A stretch of 52,558 nt of DNA from Bacteroidales bacterium (GTDB taxonomy: Bacteria; Bacteroidota; Bacteroidia; Bacteroidales; WCHB1-69), in contig JAKSMG010000014.1 of the NCBI GenBank assembly GCA_024400755.1, positions 1-52,558 on the forward strand, written 5' to 3'. The notes under the pieces were generated by a model. The model was not told where the DNA came from. It did not search any database and saw only the letters and a program-made list of their open reading frames with translations. Positions 44,230 through 52,500 of this stretch are shown here, one piece after another. The position numbers were made by a program, and so were the translations under genes. Numbering within the stretch: the stretch's first letter is position 1; each line of letters opens with the position of its first letter.

Positions 44230-45516
44230 TTATTTTTTGTGTGTCATAATGTCCAAAACCAATTCATCGGTTTTGGACATTCCTTTTGTACCGATGGCAT
44301 TCATATTCCGGATGCATTGGTCAACGTCGTTTTCAATAATGCCTTCAATGGAGGAAACACTTTTGTTTTCCAAAGCTAACATAGAGGATAAGATGGCTGT
44401 GGAAACACCGGTGGCCACTTTCAGGGAGCAGCTGGCCTTGGCACCGTCACAAATCATACCAGTAATATTGGCAATCATATTTTTGACGGCGAATGCGATT
44501 TGTTCGTAATTACCATCCATAAGGTAGGTTAGGCCGCAAGCAGAACCTGTCGCGGCAACGACGCAACCGCATAACGGCGACAAACGGCCGAAACTTTGCT
44601 TAATGTAAATGACAGTCAGATGACTCATAATCAGAGCTCTAACTAATTTATCCTTGCTTTTCCTTCTTTCTTGCGCATAGACAACCACCGGCATAGTGGC
44701 TGCAATACCTTGGTTGCCGCTGCCCGAATTGCTCATAACCGGAATGATTTCGCCGGCCATACGGGCATCACAAGCCGATGAGGTAGCCGATAAAATCTTG
44801 GCATACAGACTGTGTTGTCCAAAGAATTTCTTTTTGGGTTGGTGAAGAATGGTTTTTCCCAATGCGTGGCCGCATCCCTTTGACATTCCTAATTCTGCCG
44901 CTTTTGAATTCAGTTTGGCAGCTTCAAGAATAAAACTGATTTCCTTGTATGGTGCCGTTGTCGCAAAATCATATATTTTGCGTAAACTGAGTTCAACGGT
45001 ATTTTTATTGTTGGCAGTTGCACAAACTTGACTTTGGTCTAATAAAGTCTTGCCGTTTTTGGCAATGAAGCTGAAGTGGGTATGCTCGTGCGAAATAATG
45101 ACTGTGGCATTGTTTTTCCCGTTTTTAACCGTAATTTCAATATAGAGTTTTTCTTCCGTATCCTTTTTTTGACCAATATGAATTCGTTGTTCCTGAATAT
45201 ATTGTTTCCCTTGTTCAACGGCTTCGGGAGTAGTGTCTTTTAAAACTTCCAAGAGATATTCTGACTTGCCAACCAACGCTCCCAAGGCGATGGCGATGGG
45301 AAGACCGACCATACCTGTGCCGGGAATACCAACGCCCATAGCATTTTTGAGCATATTTCCGCTTAATAAAACGTCAATTTGTTCAGGAGTTGTTCCTAAG
45401 GTTTCTGTAGCTTTGGCTACGGCTAAAGCTACGGCGATGGGTTCGGTACAGCCAATGGCAGGAACTACTTCCTGTTGGATTAAGGCGATGATTTGCTCTC
45501 TTTCGTTTTTAGTCAT
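44230..45516 (-). CDS. L-cysteine desulfidase / serine dehydratase alpha-like protein (UPF0597)
   Basis: A 428-residue protein of the YhaM/CyuA family. It shows the conserved Cys-containing blocks PAIGCTEPIAVALAVA (Cys23), LSPLCGCVVAATGSACGLTYL and GMICDGAKASCSLK, which are thought to hold a [4Fe-4S] cluster, and the central MSNSGSGNQGIAATMP loop. CyuA-type enzymes break cysteine into pyruvate, sulfide and ammonia; some relatives may act on serine. It is divergent from a PatB/MalY-like PLP enzyme with another route to the same products. The 93-bp gap holds back-to-back promoters. Confidence 0.9.
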   Translation of the reverse strand: MTKNEREQIIALIQQEVVPAIGCTEPIAVALAVAKATETLGTTPEQIDVLLSGNMLKNAMGVGIPGTGMVGLPIAIALGALVGKSEYLLEVLKDTTPEAVEQGKQYIQEQRIHIGQKKDTEEKLYIEITVKNGKNNATVIISHEHTHFSFIAKNGKTLLDQSQVCATANNKNTVELSLRKIYDFATTAPYKEISFILEAAKLNSKAAELGMSKGCGHALGKTILHQPKKKFFGQHSLYAKILSATSSACDARMAGEIIPVMSNSGSGNQGIAATMPVVVYAQERRKSKDKLVRALIMSHLTVIYIKQSFGRLSPLCGCVVAATGSACGLTYLMDGNYEQIAFAVKNMIANITGMICDGAKASCSLKVATGVSTAILSSMLALENKSVSSIEGIIENDVDQCIRNMNAIGTKGMSKTDELVLDIMTHKK

Positions 45517-45538
45517 TATGCTTAGAATTTTAAATTTA

Positions 45539-45546
45539 CAAAAATA
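45539..45546 (-). promoter_or_regulatory. -7 promoter box for cysteine desulfidase-like gene
   Basis: The minus strand reads TATTTTTG, 23 bp before the start codon. Confidence 0.5.
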
Positions 45547-45580
45547 AGCTATTAATGAATGTAAAAATGTGAAAAAATCT

Positions 45581-45588
45581 TAACTTTG
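45581..45588 (+). promoter_or_regulatory. -7 promoter box (TAACTTTG) for patB-like gene
   Basis: TAACTTTG matches TAnnTTTG, 21 bp before ATG 45610. The longer frame from 45586 would start inside this box. Confidence 0.55.
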
Positions 45589-45609
45589 CATTTCCAAAAA
45601 TTCGATAAG

Positions 45610-46785
45610 ATGAAAACTTACAATTTTGATGAAATTATTGACCGAAAACATAGCAATTGCGTGAAATACGACGGCTATCAGGATATATATGGAGCGGATG
45701 GGCTTATTCCATTATGGGTGGCGGATATGGATTTCAAGACTCCAGATTTTGTTTTTGATGCTATCAAGGAACGCCTCAATCATCCGGTGTTGGGATATTT
45801 TATTCATTCTGATGGTTTTTATCGCTCGATTATTCAATGGATGGAGCGTAGGCATCAATGGCAAGTTGAAAAGGACTGGATCTATTTTGCTCCAGGTATT
45901 GTTCCCGGTTTGGCTTTTCTTGTTCAGGCCTTTACTGCCCCTGGTGATAAGGTGCTGTTGCAGACGCCCGTATATCACCCATTCTACTATGTCGTTCAAA
46001 ATCAAAATCGGGAAATTGTCCGTAATCCCTTGCATTTGGTAGAAGATCATTTTGAAATGGATTACGAAGATTTGGAAGCCAAGTTGAAGGCGGGAGTTAA
46101 GATGATGATTCTTTGCAATCCGCATAATCCGCTGGGCCGCTGTTGGACCAAGGAAGAATTGCGTAAGGTGGGCGAACTTTGCCTGCAATATCATTGTCTG
46201 CTTGTGTCCGATGAAATTCATTCCGACTTGATGATGCCGGGTTACAAGCATACCCCGGTGGCTAATATTTCTAAGGAAATCGCAGAAAATACCATTACTT
46301 GCATGGCGCCGAGTAAAACTTTTAACATTGCCGGTTTGGCCACGTCTGAAATTATCATCCCTAATGAAAACTTACGTAAACAGTTCGAAAAAGTAATGTA
46401 CGACGGCGTGCATCTATTTGTGGGAAATATTTTTGGAGAATTGGCATTGGAAGCTTGTTATACTTACGGAGAAGAATGGTTGGAACAATTATTAGTCTAT
46501 TTAAAGAAAAATGTGGATTTTGTTCAGCAATATATAAAAGAAAATTTGCCGGAAATAAAGACTTTCCGTCACGAGGCGACTTACCTTCCCTGGCTTGATT
46601 TCAGCGGTTTTCGGATGAGCCACGAGGAATTGTTCCGCAAATTGGCAGATCAGGCTCGTGTGGCCCTAAATGACGGCCAAATCTTTGGAGAAGAAGGACG
46701 CTGCTGCTTTAGAATTAACGTGGCTTGTCCCAAATCAACATTGGAAAAAGCAATGGAACAAATCAGGACTACCTTTCATCCATAA
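45610..46785 (+). CDS. patB: PatB/MalY-type PLP-dependent C-S lyase
   Basis: A 391-residue aspartate-aminotransferase-fold enzyme of the MalY/PatB group. It has N-terminal LIPLWVADMDFKTPDFV, Asn170 in LCNPHNPLGR, the Asp201 motif LVSDEIHSDL, and Lys236 in CMAPSKTFNIAGL. These enzymes cleave cystathionine or cysteine conjugates to release thiols, pyruvate and ammonia. ATG 45610 is chosen because the alternative at 45586 lies within the -7 box. Its 3' end overlaps the convergent HAD gene by 17 bp. Cystathionine beta-lyase versus cysteine-conjugate lyase cannot be told from sequence. Confidence 0.92.
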   Translation: MKTYNFDEIIDRKHSNCVKYDGYQDIYGADGLIPLWVADMDFKTPDFVFDAIKERLNHPVLGYFIHSDGFYRSIIQWMERRHQWQVEKDWIYFAPGIVPGLAFLVQAFTAPGDKVLLQTPVYHPFYYVVQNQNREIVRNPLHLVEDHFEMDYEDLEAKLKAGVKMMILCNPHNPLGRCWTKEELRKVGELCLQYHCLLVSDEIHSDLMMPGYKHTPVANISKEIAENTITCMAPSKTFNIAGLATSEIIIPNENLRKQFEKVMYDGVHLFVGNIFGELALEACYTYGEEWLEQLLVYLKKNVDFVQQYIKENLPEIKTFRHEATYLPWLDFSGFRMSHEELFRKLADQARVALNDGQIFGEEGRCCFRINVACPKSTLEKAMEQIRTTFHP

Positions 46786-47641
46786 TCTTGTTCTTTAATT
46801 CGATTAAATCTTGCTCCATCGCGATTTTGTCGATGACTTTTTTAATAATGATATCTAATTCACTACCTTCTGAATAATCGGCAGGAGCAATGTAGTCCGC
46901 ACGTTTATGTCGTATGATTTCCAGGCAGATTTCGCGGGGTGAGCGACGTGGACCCGCAGGTCTCTTGGCATCCGGATTATAGACGGCTATGGTATTGCCG
47001 CCTTGCATTTTTACCATTTTCATCGCTGGGACGTCTGTTTCGCCGTCCCCGAGATAAATCATATTGGAAAAGGGAACGGGTTTTTCGTCTTCCGGTACGA
47101 TTTTGTTAATCAGCGTGTTATCGTAGGAATTATTGATACCCTTGTTGATTCTGAATAAAAATTGGGTTTTATTAGTATAGTTTACGGCAAGGGCTGGCCA
47201 GCAAGCCACGCCATTTTTATCGTATTGAAATCCAGAGGCATAAATATTCTTGAAATACTTGGCAATGGAAGTTCCTTGGACAAATTCTCGAAGACCTGAA
47301 GAAATAATGTGATGCTCTAAAGTAAGATTTTTGGTTTTCGCATATTGATTCATTCGCTCAAAATACGTCTCCACGCCTTTGAAAAAGGTGATATGTTCGC
47401 CATATTTGATGAAGGTGTCCTTGTGGATGGAAATATTTTTTTCTTTGGCTTTTGTCAGCATCAAATAGAGGTAAGCCAATACTTCATCCATATCGTTGTC
47501 TTTGGCCACTTGGTTGGCCTCCGCCCAAAATTCCCCTTTATCCATATTGATGTCTGGAATGAAGTTGTATTCCTGCATATTGCCGGCAGCAAGGGTTCCG
47601 TCGAAGTCGTAGGCGATGGCAATAGTTCTTTTACTTTTCAT
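46769..47641 (-). CDS. HAD-superfamily phosphatase
   Basis: A 290-residue protein with HAD motif I AYDFDGTLA (Asp12 and Asp14), motif II in EHHIISSGL, and motif III/IV as YLGDGETDVPAMK. The cap region between motifs I and II is about 100 residues and helical, like phosphoserine-phosphatase-type HADs. The substrate is unknown. It is convergent with patB, overlapping by 17 bp, which is tight but common in this genome, and has its own promoter about 70 bp upstream. Confidence 0.9.
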   Translation of the reverse strand: MKSKRTIAIAYDFDGTLAAGNMQEYNFIPDINMDKGEFWAEANQVAKDNDMDEVLAYLYLMLTKAKEKNISIHKDTFIKYGEHITFFKGVETYFERMNQYAKTKNLTLEHHIISSGLREFVQGTSIAKYFKNIYASGFQYDKNGVACWPALAVNYTNKTQFLFRINKGINNSYDNTLINKIVPEDEKPVPFSNMIYLGDGETDVPAMKMVKMQGGNTIAVYNPDAKRPAGPRRSPREICLEIIRHKRADYIAPADYSEGSELDIIIKKVIDKIAMEQDLIELKNKIMDER

Positions 47642-47709
47642 AACAAAGTGTGTATTTGTATATTAAATTGCAAAATTACACAAATTAATGTAAATAAGGA
47701 TTCAAAAGG

Positions 47710-47717
47710 CAAAGATA
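47710..47717 (-). promoter_or_regulatory. -7 promoter box for HAD gene
   Basis: The minus strand reads TATCTTTG, 69 bp before ATG 47641. Confidence 0.45.
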
Positions 47718-47900
47718 CTGCGTCTGACACAAAACCGAAATATCTAATTAATTGTTATTCAGTGTGTTATAAATACATTTTTGAAATTTTTTTGATGATT
47801 TTTGACATAAAAATAGTCGCTTTTTAATTCTGCCTTTTTTTGTTGAAATTTTTCTTGCTTTGAAATTTGGCAGTTTTGGTGAATTTTTCAAAGAATTGAG

Positions 47901-47908
47901 TATCTTTG
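47901..47908 (+). promoter_or_regulatory. -7 promoter box (TATCTTTG) for lipoprotein gene
   Basis: TATCTTTG matches TAnnTTTG, 84 bp before ATG 47992. A TTTTGG lies about 25 bp upstream as a -33 candidate. Confidence 0.5.
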
Positions 47909-47991
47909 CAGACGATAAAACGTTAAAAGGCAAAAATATTTTGTCTTTCTCATTTTGAAATGTGAATATGTTAAACCTAAATTTTAAATTT

Positions 47992-48525
47992 ATGAAATCA
48001 GTTTGTTCAAAATTAATGATGATTCTACTGTCTGTTGCCTGTTGCACTTTAGTTTCCTGCAAAAAGGAAGAGGTTAAAAAAGATAACACTACTCCTCCAA
48101 GTGAAGAACCTACTCCGGTTTTATCCTTTGTGGGAACCTATGACTTAAAAGTTGTCACCGATAGTCTCGGCAGTGATGGAACTTGGTATTCTCGTGAGTA
48201 TTATGAAACAATGACTGGCAAACATGAAGGACCTTTTTATGGTCGTTTGACTATCACCCAAGAGAATGCCAGCACATTTAAAATTATTGGTAAAGTGTTG
48301 GTTGGTACAGATAGTATGGAGTATTATAATACAACGGCAGTTTTAGATGCTAATGGAAATTTGCTTCCTGAACCTAGTACATTGGTTAGTGATTTTACAC
48401 ACCATTTTACATACGGACCTATTGCTCTTCAAAATCCGCTTGTGTTTCGTACCGAACGCCATGTTCCCACGTATGATATGGATTGGGGTTATATCATGAC
48501 CAACACGGCAACCAAAAGACAATAA
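47992..48525 (+). CDS. lipoprotein of unknown function, 177 aa
   Basis: The signal MKSVCSKLMMILLSVACCTLVSC ends in lipobox LVSC (Cys23). It is followed by a Lys/Glu/Pro-rich linker and a beta-rich domain that starts FVGTYDLKVVTDSLGSDGTWY. The alternation of Thr/Val strands and a Trp-Tyr patch are reminiscent of lipocalin-like Bacteroidota lipoproteins, but I recognise no family. The chosen ATG is 47992 because an upstream in-frame ATG at 47962 would add polar residues before the signal. It is probably cotranscribed with the DUF4301 gene 13 bp downstream. Confidence 0.7.
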   Translation: MKSVCSKLMMILLSVACCTLVSCKKEEVKKDNTTPPSEEPTPVLSFVGTYDLKVVTDSLGSDGTWYSREYYETMTGKHEGPFYGRLTITQENASTFKIIGKVLVGTDSMEYYNTTAVLDANGNLLPEPSTLVSDFTHHFTYGPIALQNPLVFRTERHVPTYDMDWGYIMTNTATKRQ

Positions 48526-48538
48526 AAATTGACAAGAT

Positions 48539-50029
48539 ATGATTCAATTTACTTCTGAAGACCTGCACTTCATCCAAAGTCGCGGTAGCAATCCTGATGC
48601 CGTACAGCAACAGTTTTCCTTCTTTGAAAACGGTTTCGACTTTGCCAGTTTAGACCGGCCCGCCACCATCGACGACGGCATCGTCGCTCTTGAAGAGGAA
48701 CAAATCGAAGAATTGGCTGGTGACTACGAAAACCTCATTAAAGAGAAAATCGTCACCAAATTCGTTCCCGCCTCCGGCGCCGCCTCAAGAATGTTCAAGG
48801 AATTGTATTCTTATCTTGAGAATGATAACGAAGAAGTCGCCTCTAAGGCAAAAAATTTCCTCTCCAAACTGGAAAAATTTGCCTTTTATGATGATTTGTG
48901 TCGGGTTATGGCCAATGACGGCTATCATTTATCGGATGAAATTGCCAAGCAAAATTATCCCTTAATTGTTCGTTATATCCTTAATGCTGAAGGACTTAAC
49001 TACGGAAGTCAACCTAAAGGCCTGCTGAAGTTTCATCGCTATGACAACGGTTGCCGTACCGCAGTGGAAGAACATTTGGTGGAAGCCGCCCAATATGCGC
49101 AAGCCGCCAACCACATTTGCCGCTTGCATTTCACGGTTTCCCCACAGCATCAAAGTGGGTTTGAAGCTTTGTTGTCCCAAGTACTGCCCCATTACGAACA
49201 GCGCTTTGGCGTGAAATACGATATTTCGTTCTCTATTCAGAATCCAGCCACCGACACTTTGGCGGCAGAACTTGACAATCAGCCGTTTAGAGACGAAAAC
49301 GGGCATTTGTTTTTCCGTCCCGGCGGACACGGCGCGTTGATTGGAAATCTCAACGATATCCGGTCCGACATCGTCTTTGTCAAAAATATTGACAATGTTA
49401 TCACGGAAGACAAGGCCGCAACAACCTTCCTCTACAAAAAGGCATTGGCTTCCTATTTGATTGAATTACAGAACAAGACTTTCCATTATCTGAAGAAGAT
49501 CGAAAACGGTGATTTTGATGAAATGGATTTGTGCGAAATGCTTGATTTTGCCTCCACTGAATTGATGATCAACGTGGATGACGATCCTTCAGCAGAAGCC
49601 CTGTTTGAAAAGATGAACCGTCCGATTCGTGTTTGTGGTATGGTGAAGAACGAGGGCGAACCCGGCGGCGGCCCCTTCTGGATTATCAATGATGAAGGCG
49701 AGGAAAGCTTACAGATTGTGGAGTCTTCTCAAATGGACAAAAACGACGAAGAGCAAATGGCCATTGCACGTCAAGCCACCCATTTCAATCCTGTAGATAT
49801 GGTCTGTGCCTTTAAAAATTACAAAGGTGATTTTTTCAATTTGAAAGATTATGTGGATGAAAATATGGGCTTTATCTCTTCCAAATCGTATGGCGACAGA
49901 ACGCTGAAAGCGATGGAGCTGCCTGGTTTGTGGAACGGAGCCATGGCAAAGTGGATTACCGTTTTTGTGGAAGTTCCCTTAGCCACCTTCAACCCTGTCA
50001 AGACCGTTTTTGATTTGGCAAAAAGATAA
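48539..50029 (+). CDS. DUF4301 family protein, 496 aa
   Basis: A cytosolic protein matching DUF4301, a Bacteroidota family of unknown function. The N-terminal part contains IVTKFVPASGAASRMFKEL, a nucleotidyltransferase-like Gly/Ser loop. The middle has GLLKFHRY and HFTVSPQHQSGFE, and FFRPGGHGALIGNLNDI follows. The C-terminus contains VCGMVKNEGEPGGGPFW. These blocks look like a sugar-nucleotide or phosphate-binding fold, but that is inference. It is a normal-length member with no signal peptide. The GC of the third codon positions is higher than in neighbouring accessory genes. Confidence 0.85.
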   Translation: MIQFTSEDLHFIQSRGSNPDAVQQQFSFFENGFDFASLDRPATIDDGIVALEEEQIEELAGDYENLIKEKIVTKFVPASGAASRMFKELYSYLENDNEEVASKAKNFLSKLEKFAFYDDLCRVMANDGYHLSDEIAKQNYPLIVRYILNAEGLNYGSQPKGLLKFHRYDNGCRTAVEEHLVEAAQYAQAANHICRLHFTVSPQHQSGFEALLSQVLPHYEQRFGVKYDISFSIQNPATDTLAAELDNQPFRDENGHLFFRPGGHGALIGNLNDIRSDIVFVKNIDNVITEDKAATTFLYKKALASYLIELQNKTFHYLKKIENGDFDEMDLCEMLDFASTELMINVDDDPSAEALFEKMNRPIRVCGMVKNEGEPGGGPFWIINDEGEESLQIVESSQMDKNDEEQMAIARQATHFNPVDMVCAFKNYKGDFFNLKDYVDENMGFISSKSYGDRTLKAMELPGLWNGAMAKWITVFVEVPLATFNPVKTVFDLAKR

Positions 50030-50131
50030 GACGAAGAAAACGAATGTGTGTTATAAGTTAACGCATTAGTTATTATTTTACGTTCAAACGAAAGCGTCGG
50101 AACTAATGGACACCCTAACGAGATAATAAAA

Positions 50132-50139
50132 TATATTTG
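50132..50139 (+). promoter_or_regulatory. -7 promoter box (TATATTTG) for YhcG-type gene
   Basis: TATATTTG matches TAnnTTTG and overlaps the left arm of a palindrome. Confidence 0.55.
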
Positions 50140-50159
50140 CTACATATTTTGTAGCAAAT
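50135..50159 (+). promoter_or_regulatory. palindromic operator over the YhcG promoter
   Basis: A perfect 10-bp inverted repeat, ATTTGCTACA / TGTAGCAAAT, with a 5-bp centre. It covers the end of the -7 box and the predicted transcription start, so a bound repressor would block the gene. Confidence 0.6.
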
Positions 50160-50196
50160 TAGAGGATATGACGTTTAAACACCTAATTTGAAGACT

Positions 50197-51279
50197 ATGA
50201 CGGTGCAGGATACAAATATGGAAGCATTGAGCGATTCAACAAATAAAGTGCAGTCGGATGTGGCAAATAGCGATTCTTTATTTCAGGGAATCGTTCAACT
50301 AATTGCGCAAACGAGCCATAAGGTTGCTGTTTCGCTAAACGCGGAAATAAGCCGTCTTTATTGGAGTATCGGTAACTATATTACTACACAAGTCCGTTAT
50401 GAAACCTATTCTCAGTATGGAGGGCAAATTCTTGCGACATTGTCGAAAAGATTAACAGAAAAATTTGGAAAGGGCTATACCTACACCGCACTAACGAGAA
50501 TGGTAAAAGTTGCACGAAAATATCCAGACGTGTCAATGTTTGCAACACTGTCGCAAACATTGAGTTGGAGTCATTTTGTTGAATTAGCTTCCATTGAAGA
50601 AACTACAAAACGACTATTTTATCAACAAATGTGTTTGTCGGAGCATTGGAGTTTGAGGGTTTTGCGACAAAAGCAAGATACTATGCTTTACGAACGTTCT
50701 ATGATTGCCACAAAATCTGAAACGGAAATTTCGGAGCAACTAACGAAAATTAATGATGAAAACATAACTCCGGATGTTGTATTCAAAAGTTCGTACGTCT
50801 TAGATTTTTTAGGGCTTTCAGGAATTTTCTCAGAAAAAGAGCTTGAAAATGCCATTATCAGCCAGTTGGAAAACTTTATTTTGGAATTAGGACAAGGTTT
50901 TGCTTTCTTAGAACGACAAAAAAGAATGTCCATTGACAGTATTGATTATTATTTGGATCTTCTTTTTTATCATCGAAAGCTAAAAAGGCTAGTCGCTATC
51001 GACTTGAAATTGGGCAAATTCAAACCTGAATACAAAGGACAGATGGAACTTTATCTCAAATATTTGCAGAAACACGAGATGCAATCTGGTGAGGAAACAC
51101 CTATCGGACTTCTTTTATGCAGTGAAGGAAACACTGAACATATTGAACTGATGATGCTTGACGAAGAAAACATCAAAGTTGCTCAATTTCTAACCTATCT
51201 TCCCGATAAACAGTGGTTTATCGATAAATTAAACAAGGCTATTAGTATTGCTCAACAATATCTGACAGAAAATAAATAA
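50197..51279 (+). CDS. YhcG-type protein with DUF1016 and PDDEXK nuclease domain
   Basis: A 360-residue protein. The N-terminal DUF1016 helical region (about 30-180) has LYWSIGNYI and YGGQILATLSKRLTEKFGKGY. The C-terminal PD-(D/E)xK domain (about 205-345) contains SIDYYLDLLFYHRKLKRLVA followed by IDLKLGKFKPEYKGQMELYL. These nucleases are accessory genes linked to restriction, defence or mobile elements; the exact target is unknown. A TTG three codons upstream is possible, but ATG 50197 fits better. It has no R-M genes beside it here. A palindrome covers its promoter, and a broken DUF2442 gene follows. Confidence 0.9.
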   Translation: MTVQDTNMEALSDSTNKVQSDVANSDSLFQGIVQLIAQTSHKVAVSLNAEISRLYWSIGNYITTQVRYETYSQYGGQILATLSKRLTEKFGKGYTYTALTRMVKVARKYPDVSMFATLSQTLSWSHFVELASIEETTKRLFYQQMCLSEHWSLRVLRQKQDTMLYERSMIATKSETEISEQLTKINDENITPDVVFKSSYVLDFLGLSGIFSEKELENAIISQLENFILELGQGFAFLERQKRMSIDSIDYYLDLLFYHRKLKRLVAIDLKLGKFKPEYKGQMELYLKYLQKHEMQSGEETPIGLLLCSEGNTEHIELMMLDEENIKVAQFLTYLPDKQWFIDKLNKAISIAQQYLTENK

Positions 51280-51334
51280 AATATTATCTTTACAAAACAA
51301 AAAATTGTTGAATATCGAACCTCCTCAATTAATA

Positions 51335-51412
51335 ATGAACGATATATTGACTATTACGGCAGCAGAGTATCTGCACGATTATGTGCTTCGTTAACATTCA
51401 GTAACGGAGAAA
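51335..51412 (+). pseudogene. DUF2442 remnant, frameshifted and truncated
   Basis: ATG 51335 opens MNDILTITAAEYLHDYVLR and then meets a stop. Restoring one T after CGT would continue LTFSNGEIK, the expected continuation of DUF2442 proteins. Three residues later the sequence runs into the 3' end of aroB. I infer a one-base deletion plus loss of the 3' half. DUF2442 proteins are usually paired with DUF4160 proteins in putative toxin-antitoxin modules. No DUF4160 gene remains. Confidence 0.6.
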
Positions 51413-52381
51413 TTAAAAAAACTTGATTTCTGCCGCATCCACAAAATGATTCGGCGTGGCTTTGCCGATACCTTCCAGCATCGTGATATTGATGCGCCCA
51501 CTCTCATTCTTTTTGTCATACTGGCAGAATTTCACTGTCGTTGCCCAATGGATGGCTTTCCACAATGATTCGCCGTCAAACAGTCTGAAAATCACGTTTT
51601 TGATTTCACAATATTCTGCTTCGGACAAAAAACCGTGCTGCCACGACAAGTTGGCTTCCGCCACACAGCCCATCGCCACGGCATAACCATGCAAAATGGG
51701 CTTTTCGGTAGACATTAGGCTGCTTTCGATGGCATGGCCGAGCGTGTGTCCAAAATTCAAAATACGGCGCGTGCTGAGGTCGTATAAATCCCTATCCACC
51801 ACTTCCTTTTTGAAGTCAATGCAAAAATCAATCCATTCTTTCTTAATATCTTGAAAATGAATAGATTGCATATTTTTTATTTCATTCCACAAGCTTTTGC
51901 TACCTATCAGCGCGTATTTTACCAATTCTCCAAAACCATTGAGTAATTGTTCTTGGGGTAATGTTTCTAAGAATCTAAAGTCAATGATTACGTCTTTGGC
52001 CTTGTTGATTGTTCCCACCGAGTTTTTCACCTGGTTGAGATTGATGCCGTTTTTACCGCCAATGGCAGCGTCTATCATTCCCAATAAACTTGTTGGCACA
52101 TTGATAAATGGGATTCCACGCTTGAAAGTAGATGCCACGAAACCTCCCAAGTCGCTGATAATGCCTCCGCCCCAATTGATAATCAGACTTTGTTTATCCA
52201 ATTGATGGTCCAAAAGCTGCTGCCATAGAAAAGCCGCCTGTTCTATAGATTTATTTTGTTCTTGTGCGTCAATGCGGAAAATAATCTTTGGAATTTTAGG
52301 GTAAATAGAATCCAAATAATGTGGAAACAGTTGTTCTACTTTTGGATCGGCAATAACAGCAATTTTGTTGGGGGTAAACAT
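51413..52381 (-). CDS. aroB: 3-dehydroquinate synthase, apparently N-terminally shortened
   Basis: A 322-residue AroB. It retains the NAD-binding GGGIISDLGGFVAS, the FINVPTSLLGMIDAAIGGKNGIN segment, the metal-binding Glu in LNGFGELVKYALIG and His in LNFGHTLGHAIESS. It makes 3-dehydroquinate in the shikimate pathway. Related proteins have about 350 residues, with one more N-terminal strand before NKIAVIADPKVEQL. Here a stop (TAA) lies two codons upstream of ATG, and a dispersed repeat begins 14 bp beyond it. I infer that the repeat replaced the original 5' end. Activity may survive, but this is not certain. No -7 box is visible upstream. Confidence 0.88.
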   Translation of the reverse strand: MFTPNKIAVIADPKVEQLFPHYLDSIYPKIPKIIFRIDAQEQNKSIEQAAFLWQQLLDHQLDKQSLIINWGGGIISDLGGFVASTFKRGIPFINVPTSLLGMIDAAIGGKNGINLNQVKNSVGTINKAKDVIIDFRFLETLPQEQLLNGFGELVKYALIGSKSLWNEIKNMQSIHFQDIKKEWIDFCIDFKKEVVDRDLYDLSTRRILNFGHTLGHAIESSLMSTEKPILHGYAVAMGCVAEANLSWQHGFLSEAEYCEIKNVIFRLFDGESLWKAIHWATTVKFCQYDKKNESGRINITMLEGIGKATPNHFVDAAEIKFF

Positions 52382-52394
52382 CTTTTATTTATTG

Positions 52395-52500
52395 TTTTGT
52401 AGAGACGCGGTGTACCACTATCAATTCTCCTCCTATTAAGGAGGGGTGGCCGCAGGCCGGGGTGGTTAAATACACGCCACAAAAATTTGTAGAGACGTGG
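52395..52500. repeat. dispersed repeat cluster at right edge
   Basis: Two copies of TTTGTAGAGACG(C/T)GG (52396-52410 and 52486-52500) flank a hairpin CCTCCT/AGGAGG followed by GTGGCCGCAGGCCGGGGTGG. The last block is nearly the same as the end of the element at 10.55-11.01 kb (GTGGCAGTAGGCCGGGGTGG). It is GC-rich compared with its surroundings and abuts the 5' end of aroB. Confidence 0.65.

Larger units (their letters stand above)
47642..47991. other. intergenic region with divergent promoters
   Basis: About 350 bp contain the HAD promoter (47710-47717, minus) and the lipoprotein promoter (47901-47908, plus). The middle is AT-rich with short open frames only. I see no other feature. Confidence 0.4.
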
